Below, one piece after another: positions 9,850-21,200 of a stretch of 64,000 bases of DNA. The DNA comes from Globodera rostochiensis. Lineage: Eukaryota; Nematoda; Chromadorea; Rhabditida; Heteroderidae. The position numbers were made by a program, and so were the translations under genes. The notes under the pieces were generated by a model, which was not told where the DNA came from, searched no databases, and worked only from the letters and a program-made list of their open reading frames with translations. Numbering within the stretch: position 1 is the first letter of the stretch; the number at the start of each line of letters is the position of its first letter. The DNA is taken from contig JAEVLN010000004.1 of NCBI GenBank assembly GCA_018350325.1, forward strand, positions 4,197,668-4,261,667, written 5' to 3'.

Positions 9850-12800
9850 TTATTTTTTCTGTCGAGTTTTTTCGCGTCGCATCTTTTGAGCTACGACGGC
9901 ATTTGTTGCGGTTGTGCTGGAACGGAAGTGGTGGGAGGAGGCCCAAGTTGTGCGCAAGTCGCGGAACTGTTTGGTGAAGAAGAAGTACAACATCGGGTTG
10001 GCGAAAGAGTTGATGTTGAACAGAAAGTTCACCAAGTCCTATAGTGAGTGATCAGAGTAAGTACTGTAAGATGGAACTTACCTTTGCGAACACAAAGCAT
10101 TGCTCATTTCCGTATTGTCGAAGGTCGACGAATCGAATGATCAGACCGCCTGGAGATCAGTTTAAAGTCGAGACTTTTGAAACTCTCGAACATCGACTGA
10201 CCGGTGTGGCAGAGGAAGAACAGCAAAACGATGGAAATGAGCAGCCAAACGGAGCGCCGTTCTTTTTCCATCCTCCGACGATGGCCAACGGATTGGACGC
10301 GGGGGGACGAGTGAATAAACGTCAAAATGCGAATGTTCAACACGGAGATCAGCACCAAAGGAATCTGAACAAATTGAATTTAAATATTTACATTTTAAAA
10401 CGGACGGACGGACCAACCAAATAAACACAGAGCGGGTAAAGGACTTTGTGCATCTGAACAAAATGTCTTTAAACTGAGTCAATGAGACACAAAACGAAAT
10501 GTTTGGTAGCATTGGAAAGCTCGGAAACGCAATTTCAATTTAACCGGCACGGCATTTCCGTGTTTTTTCCATTTCCGCAAAAACCGTTGAATTTTTTACG
10601 GGAATCCCGCGGGAACGGAAACATTAAAACTGGATAAAACTTCCTGACTGACCAAAAAACGGTAGGTCTCATTCTGTGCCAAATTTGACCGAGAGTGCCA
10701 GATCAGTCGCCGCACAGTGCCATCTGCCATTGGCACCCGCTCGACGGCCCATGCAAACTCAAACCAAACGGGCAAATTGAAGGAGAGGGCAGTGACCGCA
10801 ATTGCACAAAGCGACAGTTTATTGGAGAGTTTGGAAGCCGTAATTGTAGACAGAGGCCGAACAATGGCACGATGCCGTTGGATGGAAATGTAACAGCTTG
10901 AACAATGGGACTTATTGAAGAAAAACTAAACATTTGTTCAATTACATTGTCCAAATGGAGGCACAATTGGCAGTCAGCAGCCCCCCGGCCAAACATCCGG
11001 TTGCCAAATAGGCCAATTGTGCAATACAACCCAAAGGGTCCATTTCCAAATGATCGTGGAGGGCGGGAAGGTACAGGACGAGAAGGGAGAACAACAGCTG
11101 TAGAGAATCACAGACGGACAGAACGATAAGGACGGGCACAAGCGGATGAGAGTGCCTGGGAATAAAAAGTTCTTTTTTTTGTTTCAATTCGCTTTCAGAC
11201 ATCAATCGTTCAACGAATTTGGATCGTCCCCGAATTCGATCAATCGATAAGTTTCCCAAATGACGTCCCAATCGATTAAGTCTAACCTAATGACGTCCCA
11301 ATCGATTAAGTCTAACCTAATGAGGTCCCAATCGATTAAGTCTACATAATGACGTCCCAATCGATTAAGTCTAACCTAATGACGTCCCAATCGATTAAGT
11401 CTAACCTAATGACGTCCCAATCGATTAAGCCTAACCTAATGACGTCCCAATCGATTAAGTCTAACCTAATGACGTCCCAATCGATTAAGTCTAACCTAAT
11501 GACGTCCCAATCGATTAAGTCTACATAATGACGTCCCAATCGATTAATTCTAACCTAATGACGTCCCAATCGATTAAGTCTAACCTAATGACGTCCCAAT
11601 CGATTAAGTCTAACCTAATGACGTCCCAATCGATTAAGTCTAACCTAATGACGTCCCAATCGATTAAGTCTAACCTAATGACGTCCCAATCGATTAAGTC
11701 TAACCTAATGACGTCCCAATCGATTAAGTCTAACCTAATGACGTCCCAATCGATTAAGTCTAACCTAATGACGTCCCAATCGATTAAGTCTAACCTAATG
11801 ACGTCCCAATCGATTAAGTCTAACCTAATGACGTACCGATTACGTCCCAATCGATTAACTCTAACCTAATGACGTCCCAATCGATTAAGTCTAACCTAAT
11901 GACGTCCCAATCGATTAAGTCTAACCTAATGACGTCCCAATCGATTAAGTCTAACCTAATGACGTCCCAATCGATTAAGTCTAACCTAATGACGTCCCAA
12001 TCGATTAAGTCTAACCTAATGACGTCCCGATTACGTCCCAATCGATTAACTCTAACCTAATGACGTCCCAATCGATTAAGTCTAACCTAATGACGTCCCA
12101 ATCGATTAAGTCTAACCTAATGACGTCCCAATCGATTAAGTCTAACCTAATGACGTCCCAATCGATTAAGTCTAACCTAATGACGTCCCAATCGATTAAG
12201 TCTAACCTAATGACGTCCCAAAGATTAAGTCTAACCTAATGACGTCCCGATTACGTCCCAATCGATTAAGTCTACCTAATGACGTCCCAACCGACCGAGT
12301 CGCATGTCGTGCCCTCACTGTGATGAATTGTTCTTCCGCACTAAGCACCTCCTTGAGCAGTGAGTTGCCGCCTCCGCCGTTACTGCCGATGGAGTTGTAG
12401 CCGTTGGTACCCGAAATGTTGCGCATTCGACTGGCGGACAGAGTGATCTGTTGGCCCCCAACCGTCGTCAGTGCCATCGATGATTTACACGGCAGCGGAG
12501 GTGAACCGCCGTCGGCACTTTGTAGGAGAGAGCCGCCACTTACATTTGCTGTTGACATCGCATTCATAGCGTAGTACAGAACGATGGTCTTTCTGTGAGA
12601 GATCAGTCTCAGACAGAGTGAACACAAAGCAGAGATAAAAATTCAGTCAGAGAGAATGATCAGACCATTCAGTCAAAAGAAAGAATGATCAGACCATTCA
12701 GTCAAAAGAAAGAATGATCAGACCATTCAGTCAAAAGAAAGAATGATCAGATCATTCAGTCAAAAGAAAGAATGATCAGACCATTCAGTCAAAAGAAAGA

Positions 12801-13976
12801 ATGATCAGACCATTCAGTCAAAAGAAAGAATGATCAGACCATTCAGTCAAAAGAAAGAATGATCAGACCATTCAGTCAAAAGAAAGAATGATCAGACCAT
12901 TCAGTCAAAAGAAAGAATGATCAGATCATTCAGTCAAAAGAAAGAATGATCAGACCATTCAGTCAAAAGAAAGAATGATCAGACCATTCAGTCAAAAGAA
13001 AGAATGATCAGACCATTCAGTCAAAAGAAAGAATGATCAGACCATTCAGTCAAAAGAAAGAATGATCAGACCATTCAGTCAAAAGAAAGAATGATCAGAC
13101 CATTCAGTCAAAAGAAAGAATGATCATCAGACCATTCAGTCAAAGAAAGAATCAGATCATTCAGTCAAAAGAAAGAATGATCAGACCATTCAGTCAAAAG
13201 AAAGAATGATCAGACCATTCAGTCAAAAGAAAGAATGATCAGACCATTCAGTCAAAAGAAAGAATGATCAGACCATTCAGTCAAAAGAAAGAATGATCAG
13301 ACCATTCAGTCAAAAGAAAGAATGATCAGACCATTCAGTCAAAAGAAAGAATGATCAGACCATTCAGTCAAAAGAAAGAATGATCAGACCATTCAGTCAA
13401 AAGAAAGAATGATCAGACCATTCAGTCAAAAGAAAGAATGATCAGACCATTCAGTCAAAAGAAAGAATGATCAGACCATTCAGTCAAAAGAAAGAATGAT
13501 CAGACCATTCAGTCAAAAGAAAGAATGATCAGACCATTCAGTCAAAAGAAAGAATGATCAGATCATTCAGTCAAAAGAAAGAATGATCAGACCATTCAGT
13601 CAAAAGAAAGAATGATCAGATCATTCAGTCAAAAGAAAGAATGATCAGACCATTCAGTCAAAAGAAAGAATGATCAGATCATTCAGTCAAAAGAAAGAAT
13701 GATCAGACCATTCAGTCAAAAGAAAGAATGATCAGATCATTCAGTCAAAAGAAAGAATGATCAGACCATTCAGTCAAAAGAAAGAATGATCAGATCATTC
13801 AGTCAAAAGAAAGAATGATCAGACCGTCTGGCAAAGACGACGATGCAGGCGACATTGAGGAATAGGCCGGACAGACACACGGCCGGAAGGACGTAAAGGT
13901 CGAGAATTTTGCCGAGAGGGCGCCACGGATGGGAAGCATTGCATGACGGGAAAAGGGAGGGGGCGGAGGAATTCAT
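9850..13976 (-). CDS. FMRFamide-receptor-like neuropeptide GPCR
   Basis: Eight exons, every junction phase-consistent: 13976-13825, 12592-12296, 11155-10946, 10896-10653, 10453-10418, 10364-10202, 10149-10082, 10038-9850; 452 residues. The extracellular N-terminus is short with two N-glycosylation sequons (NSS, NAS). TM1 contains GLFLNVACIVVF. TM2-TM3 follow VPVLIVLSVCDSLQLL; the TM3 end reads SIQRHRAIVRPL, with QRH in place of DRY. TM6 contains LLFFLCHTGGLIIRF and TM7 reads NFLFNINSFANPMLYFFF, then FTKQFRDLR. These motifs are typical of nematode FRPR/DMSR-type FMRFamide-related peptide receptors, rhodopsin-class and plasma-membrane. Oddities: exon 2 adds 99 residues to the first intracellular loop and is symmetric (phase 2 on both sides), and introns 1 and 2 are minisatellites. 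The peptide ligand cannot be told from sequence. Confidence 0.88.
11240..12295 (-). repeat. 30-bp minisatellite filling GPCR intron 2
   Basis: About 34 copies of a 30-bp unit containing TGACGTCCCAATCGATTAAG then TCTAACCTAA on the plus strand. Most copies are identical. Three junction variants carrying an extra CGATTACGTCC segment lie near 11831, 12026 and 12248. Because 30 is divisible by three, both strands read open (DWDVIRLDLI-type peptide); this is not coding. The intron runs 12295-11156. Confidence 0.97.
12641..13824 (-). repeat. 28-bp minisatellite filling GPCR intron 1
   Basis: About 42 copies of a 28-bp unit containing AGAATGATCAGACCATTCAG then TCAAAAGA. A GACC/GATC polymorphism marks variant units; near the exon 1 end the two types alternate. 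The exon 1 donor lies within the first unit. The intron runs 13824-12593. Confidence 0.97.
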
Positions 13977-15284
13977 TGACCGGCTCTTTCTGGGACGGAT
14001 TCAACCGGCGGGTTCAGCTCAAATAAATAAATGAGGCTTAAATCTGATTTGTGATCGATCAAATGAACAAAATGGGTAAATTCGGGCGGAAGAGCACCAA
14101 TCGCCCGAGTTGACTCCAGAGGTATCGGGAATTTTAATTTATTTATTTATTTACCAATGTAATTTCAATTATTGGAGTAAAATTGTTGGAACAATTGTTT
14201 ATAATTTAAATCTTTTTTGAACTAAAAATGAACGAATTATTATCAGTGTTTTGCTGTTCAATTAATTTGTAAGGTGAGACAGAAAAACACTGATATTATT
14301 TGATTTACAATTGGTTAACAGTTCCATCATAAAACGACGCAACGTTTCCTTTAATCGTTCGCTTTTCATTATAATTTCCCCCCCCAAAAACAAAAAGTGG
14401 GCAAATTCTCCAATTTTTGGCTTAAATTTTCTCGGCGGCGCTATCGCATCGGCGACCCGTCCCCAGAAGTTTATTTATTAGAATAAAACATTTTTGTGGA
14501 CGTCTCTGATGCAAATGAAAGTGATTTGACGCAATTGTCCACGGCGTTTTTCCTAAATTCCGTAAGAAAAACGCAATAAAACGAAAATGTACTAAAAGAA
14601 TTGTCGGCGCGGCGTGAATAAAGATAAAGCCATTAGTTTCTCGAGTTTCATGTGAAAGGATTTTCTGCGATCATTGAGAATAAATCCGAGTTTTGAAATA
14701 AAGTTTTTGGAATTCAAAAGTATTAATTTTCAAAGGTTTGTTTCCCTCGGGCGCATTGTGTTCTTTCGAATTTGAAACGAAATAAAGCCTCAAGATTTGG
14801 AAGATTTGGCACCAGCCCTGGTTGGCGGGCTGATGCAAAAATTGGAATTGGATGGACATTATTTTATTCCCCACGCGTTATGCCGTCGAAGCCGTGGCGC
14901 GGCTGAAGGATTCATTCTTTTCCGGTGTGTCGCCCATAATCCAATTTCTTTTGCCCTAACTCAGACCTCCCAGTGAGTGAGTGCACCAATCAGACAAAAC
15001 GGACAATACAAATGACCCTCCGGGGGAGGACAAAAAACAACAAAAAAAAAAGTCAATCTTCACAAACGGATCGACCGCCCCCTTCTTCTGTTCGATGCCG
15101 CGTGAATAGTGAGTGCCATCTTCGGAGAATGAATTGTTGCGAGTTTATCCGCCGTCCGTCCCCATCCCTTCGCCCCCCCCAATTTGCCCGCTGGGAGAGA
15201 GTGCCGGTTTCGGAGGCATAATTTTGCGGAATGAATGAATGGACGTGAAACAAACAGCTTTGGGTACTTCAAAAATGATAATGA
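13977..15284. other. Upstream region of the GPCR, no gene seen
   Basis: Mostly A/T-rich with a C tract at 14380. It would contain the promoter and 5' UTR of the minus-strand GPCR. No convincing exon on either strand; the open frames at 14671-15272 have no recognisable content. Confidence 0.5.
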
Positions 15285-18200
15285 ATTGTTGAGGGGGGAG
15301 GGATTCCAAGAATAAGGGGAAAGTGATTATAGGGAGGAGGGGGGGGGGGGGGAGGATTCCAAGAAAATGTAAGGGAAAAGTGATTAGGGAGGAGGGGGGG
15401 GGGGGATTCCAAGAAAATGTAAGGGAAAAGTGATTATAGGGAGGGGGGGGGGGGGGGGGGATTCCAAGAAAATGTAAGGGGAAAAGTGATTATAGGGAGG
15501 AGGGGGGGGGGGGGATTCCAAGAAAATGTAAGGGAAAAGTGATTATAGGGAGGAGGGGGGGGGGGGGATTCCAAGAAAATGTAAGGGGAAAGTGATTATA
15601 GGGAGGATGGGGGGGGACCAAGAAAATGTAAGGGAAAAGTGATTATAGGGAGGAGGGGGGGGGGGGATTCCAAGAATGTAAGGGAAAAGTGATTATAGGG
15701 AGGAGGGGGGGGGGGATTCCAAGAAAATGTAAGAAAAGTGATTATAGGGAGGAGGGGGGGGGGGATTCCAAGAAAATGTAAGGGAAAAGTGTATAGGGAG
15801 GAGGGGGGGGGGGGATTCCAAGAAAATGTAAGGGGAAAGTGATTATAGGGGGAGGGGGGGGGAGATTCCAAGAAAATGTAAGGGGAAAGTGATTATAGGG
15901 AGGAGGAGGGGGGATTCCAAGAAAATGTAAGGGAAAAGTGATTATAAGGGAGGAGGGGGGGGGGGTCCAAGAAAATGTAAGGGAAAAAGTGATTATAGGG
16001 GAGGAGGGGGGGGGGATTCCAAGAATGTAAGGGAAAAGTGATTATAGGGAGGAGGGGGGGGGGGGGATTCCAAGAAAATGTGGGGAAAAGTGATTATAGG
16101 GAGGAGGGGGGGGGGGGATTCCAAGAAAATGTAAGGGAAGTGATTATAGGGAGGAGGGGGGGGGTGGGATTCCAAGAAATGTAAGGGAAAAGTGATTAGG
16201 GAGGAGGGGGGGGGGGGATTCCAAGAAAATTAAGGGGAAAAGTGATTATAGGGAGGGGGGGGGGGGATTCCAAGAAAATGTAAGGGAAAAGTGATTATAG
16301 GGGGGGGTGGGGGGGATTCCAAGAAAATGTAAGTGGAAAGTGATTATTAGGTAGGAGAGGGGGGGGGGGATAAAGAAAATGTAAGGGGGAAAAGTGATTA
16401 TAGGGAGGGAGGGGGTGGGGGGATTCCAAAAATGTAAGGGAAAAGTGATTATAGTGTGGGGAGGTGGTGGGGGGATTCCAAGAAAATTAAGGGAAAAAAA
16501 GTGATTATAGGGAGGAGGGGGGGGGGGGAGTTCCAAGAAATGTAAGAAAAGATGATTATAGGGAGGATGGGTGGGGGGATTCTCAAGAAAATGTAAGGGA
16601 AAAGATTTATAGGAGTAGGGGGGGGATTCATAAAATGTAAAGGGAAAAGTGATTATTTGAGGGGGGGGGGGGGGATTCCAAGAAAATGTAAGGGAAAAAG
16701 TGATTATAGGGAGAGGCGGGGGGGGGGGATTCCAATGAAATGTAGTGAAACGTGATTATAAGGGGGGAAGGGGGGTGGATTCCTAAGAAAATGTAAGGGG
16801 AAAGTGATTATAAGGGAGGGGGGGTAGGAGGATTCAAAATGTAAGGAAAAGTGATTATTAGGGAGTGTAAGGGGGGGGGGGGGGATTCTCAAGATGTAAG
16901 GGAAAAGTGATTATAGGGAGGAGGGGGGGGGGGGGGGGGGGTTCCAAGAAAGTAAGGGAAAAGTGATTATAGGGAGGAGGGGGGGGGGATTCCAAGAAAA
17001 TGTAAGGGGAGTGATTATAGGGAGGAGGGGGGGGGGGTTCCAAGAAAATGTAAGGGAAAAGTGATTAGGGAGGAGGGGGGGGGGGGGGGGATTCCAAGAA
17101 AATGTAAGGGAAAAGTGATTATAGGGGAGGGGGGGGGGGGGGGATTCCAAGAAAATGTAAGGGAAAAGTGATTATAGGGAGGAGGGGGGGGGGGGGGTTC
17201 CCAAAAAAATGTAAGGGAAAAGTGATTATAGGGAGGAGGGGGGGGGGGGTTTCCAAAAAAATGTAAGGGGAAAGTGATTATAGGGAGGAGGGGGGGGGGT
17301 TCCAAGAAAATGTAAGGGAAAAGTGATTATAGGGAGGAGGGGGGGGGGGGGGGATTCAGAAAATGTAAGGGAAAAGTGATTATAGGGAGGAGGGGGGGGG
17401 GGGGATTCCAAGAAAGTAAGGGAAAGTGATTATAGGGAGGAGGGGGGGGGGGATTCCAAGAAATGTAAGGGAAGTGATTATAGGGAGGAGGGGGGGGGGG
17501 GATTCCAAGAAAATGTAAGGGAAAAGTGATTAGGGAGGAGGGGGGGGGGGATTCCAAGAAAATGTAAGGGAAAAGTGATTATAGGGAGGGGGGGGGGGGA
17601 TTCCAAGAATGTAAGGGAAAGTGATTATAGGGAGAGGGGGGGGGGGGTTCCAAGAACTGTAAGGGAAACGTGATTATAGGGAGGAGGGGGGGGGGGGGGG
17701 GGGGGTTCCAAGAAAATGTAAGGGGAAAGTGATTATAGGGAGGAGGGGGGGGGGGGGATTCCAAAAATGTAAGGGAAAGTGATTATAGGGAGGAGGGGGG
17801 GGGGGGGATTCCAAGAAAATTAGGAAAAGTGATTATAGGGAGGAGGGGGGGGGGGGGGGGGGGTATTCAAGAAAATGTAGGAAAAGTGATTATAGGGAGG
17901 AGGGGGGGGGGGGGATTCCAAGAATAAGGGGAAAGTGTATAGGGAGGAGGGGGGGGGGATTCCAAGAAAAGGGAAAGTGATTATAGGGAGGAGGGGGGGG
18001 GATTCCAAGAAAATGTAAGGGGAAAGTGATTATAGGGAGGAGGGGGGGGGGGACCAAGACAATGTAAGGGAAAAGTGATTATAGGGAGGAGGGGGGGGGG
18101 GATTCCAAGAATGTAAGGGAAAAGTGATTATAGGGAGGAGGGGGGGGGGGATTCAAGAAATGTAAGGGGAAAGTGATTATAGGGAGGAGGGGGGGGGGGA

Positions 18201-21200
18201 TTCCAAGAAAATGTAAGGGGAAAGTGAATAGGGAGGAGGGGGGGGGGATTCCAAGAAAATGTAAGGGAAAAGTGATTATAGGGAGGGGGGGGGGGGGGGA
18301 TTCCAAGAAATGTAAGGGAAAAGTGATTATAGGGAGGAGGGGAGGGGGGGGATTCCAAAAAATGTAAGGGAAAAGTGATTTAAAAATAATTAAATTTAAT
18401 TATCTTTATTTGCCAATAAAGTAGAGGAGGAGGGGGGGGGGGGGGATTCCAAGAAATGTGGGAAAAAAGTGATTATAGGGAGGAGGGGGGGGGGGGGGGG
18501 ATTCCAAGAAAATGTAAGAAAAGTGATTATAGGGAGGAGGGGGGGGGGGATTCCAAGAATAAGGGGAAAGTGATTAGGGAGGAGGGGGGGGGGATTCCAA
18601 GAATAAGGGGAAAGTGATTATAGGGAGGACGGGGGGGATTCCAAGAATAAGGGGAAAGTGATTATAGGGAGGAGGGGGGGGGGGGGGATTCAGAAAATGT
18701 AAGGGAAAAGTGATTATAGGGAGGAGGGGGGGGGGGATTTCCCAGAAATAGGGAAAAGTGATTATAGGGAGGAGGGGGGGGGGGATTCCAAGAAATGTAA
18801 GGGAAAAGATTATAGGGAGGAGGGGGGGGGGGGGTTCCAAGAAAATGTAAGGGGAAAGTGATTATGGAGGAGGGGGGGGGGGTTCCAAGAAAATGTAAGG
18901 GAAAAGTGATTATAGGGAGGAGGGGGGGGGGGGGGTTTCCCAAAAAAATGTAAGGGAAAAGTGATTATAGGGAGGAGGGGGGGGGGGGGTTCCCAAAAAA
19001 ATGTAAGGGAAAAGTGATTATAAAGAGGGGGGGGGGGGGGGGGGGGGGATTCCAAGAAAATGTAAGGGAAAAGTGATTATAGGGAGGAGGGGGGGGGGGG
19101 GGTTTCCCAAAAAAATGTAAGGGAAAAGTGATTATAGGGAGGAGGGGGGGGGGATCAAGAATAAGGGGAAAGTGATTATAGGGAGGAGGGGGGGGGATTC
19201 CAAGAATAAGGGAAAGTGATTATAGGGAGGAGGGGGGGGGGGATTCCAAGAATAAGGGGAAAAGTGATTATGGAGGAGGGGGGGGGATTCCAAGGAATAA
19301 GGGGAAAGTGCGTATAGGGAGGAGGGGGGGGATTCAAGAATAAGGGGAAAGTGATTATAGGAGGAGGGGGGGGGGATTCCAAGAATAGGGAAACGTGATT
19401 ATAGGGAGGAGGGGGGGGGGGATTCCAAGAATAAGGAAAGTGATAGGAGGAGGGGGGGGGGGATTCCACGAATAAGGGGGAAAGTGATTATAGGGAGGAG
19501 GGGGGGGATTCCCAAGAAATGTAAGGGAAAGTGATTATAGGGAGGAGGGGGGGGGGGGAATCAAGAAAATGTAAGGGAAAAGTGATTATAGGGAGGAGGG
19601 GGGGGGGGGGATTCCAAGAATGTAAGGGAAAGTGATTATAGGGAGGAGGGGGGGGGGGGATTCCAAGAAAGTAAGGGAGTGATTATAGGGAGGAGGGGGG
19701 GGGGATTCCAAGAAATGTAAGGGAAAAGTGATTATGGAGGAGGGGGGGGGGGATTCCAAGAAAATGTAAGGGAAAAGTGATTATAGGGAGGAGGGGGGGG
19801 GGGATTCCAAGAAAATGTAAGGGAAAAGTGATTATAGGGAGGAGGGGGGGGGATTCCAAGAAAATGTAAGGGAAAGTGATTATAGGGAGGAGGGGGGGGG
19901 GGATTCCAAAAATGTAAGGGGAAAGTGATTATAGGGAGGAGGGGGGGGGGGGGATTCCAAGAAAATGAGGGAAAAGTGATTATAGGGAGGAGGGGGGGGG
20001 GGATTCCAAGAAAATGTAAGGGAAATGATTATAGGGAGGAGGGGGGGGGGGGGGATTCCAAGAAAATGTAAGGGAAAAGTGATTAGGGAGGAGGGGGGGG
20101 GGGATTCCAAGAAAATGTAAGGGAAAAGTGATTATAGGGAGGGGGGGGGGGATTCCAAGAATAAGGGGAAAGTGATTATAGGGAGGAGGGGGGGGGATTA
20201 AGAATAAGGGGAAAGTGATTATAGGGAGGAGGGGGGGGGGGATTCCAAGAATAAGGGAAGTGATTATAGGGAGGAGGGGGGGGGGATTCCAAGAATAAGG
20301 GGAAAGTGATTATAGAGGAGGGGGGGGGGATTCCAAGAATAAGGGGAAAGTGATTATAGGGAGGAGGGGGGGGGATTCCAAGAAAATGTAAGGGAAAAGT
20401 GATTATAGGGAGGAGGGGGGGGGGATTCCAAATAAGGGGAAAGTGATTATAGGGAGGAGGGGGGGGGGGATTCCAAGAATAAGGGGAAAGATTATAGGGA
20501 GGAGGGGGGGGGGATTCCAAGAATAAGGGAAAAGTGATTATAGGGAGGGGGGGGGGGGGGGGATTCCAAGAATAAGGGGAAAGTGATTATAGGGAGGAGG
20601 GGGGGGGATTCCAAGAATAAGGGAAAAGTGATTATAGGGAGGAGGGGGGGGGGGGGGGATTCCGAATAAGGGGAAAGTGATTATAGGGAGGAGGGGGGGG
20701 GATTCCAAGAATAAGGGGAAGATTATAGGGAGGAGGGGGGGGGGATTCCAAGAATAAGGGAAAGTGATTATAGGGAGGCGGGGGTGGGGGGGATTCCAAG
20801 AATAAGGGGAAAGTGATTATAGGGAGGAGGGGGGGGGTTCCAAGAATAAGGGGAAAGTGATTATAGGGAGGAGGGGGGGGGGGGATTCCAAGAAAGTAAG
20901 GGAAAAGTGATTATAGGGAGGAGGGGGGGGGGGGGGATTCCAAGAAAATGTAAGAAAAGTGATTATAGGGAGGAGGGGGGGGGGGATTCCAAGAAAATGT
21001 AAGGGAAAAGTTTATAGGGAGGAGGGGGGGGGGGGGGATTCCAAGAAAAGTAAGGGAAAAGGATTATAGAGGAGGGGGGGGGGGGATTCCAAGAAAATGT
21101 AAGGGAAAAGTGATTATAGGGAGGAGGGGGGGGGGGGATTCAAGAAACTGTAAGGGAACAAGTGATTATAGGGAGGAGGGGGGGGGGATTCCAAGAAAAT

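Noticed and set aside
11240..13824. CRISPR-like arrays (28-30 bp repeats)
   Set aside because: Units are directly adjacent with no spacers, in a eukaryotic gene intron; these are ordinary minisatellites.
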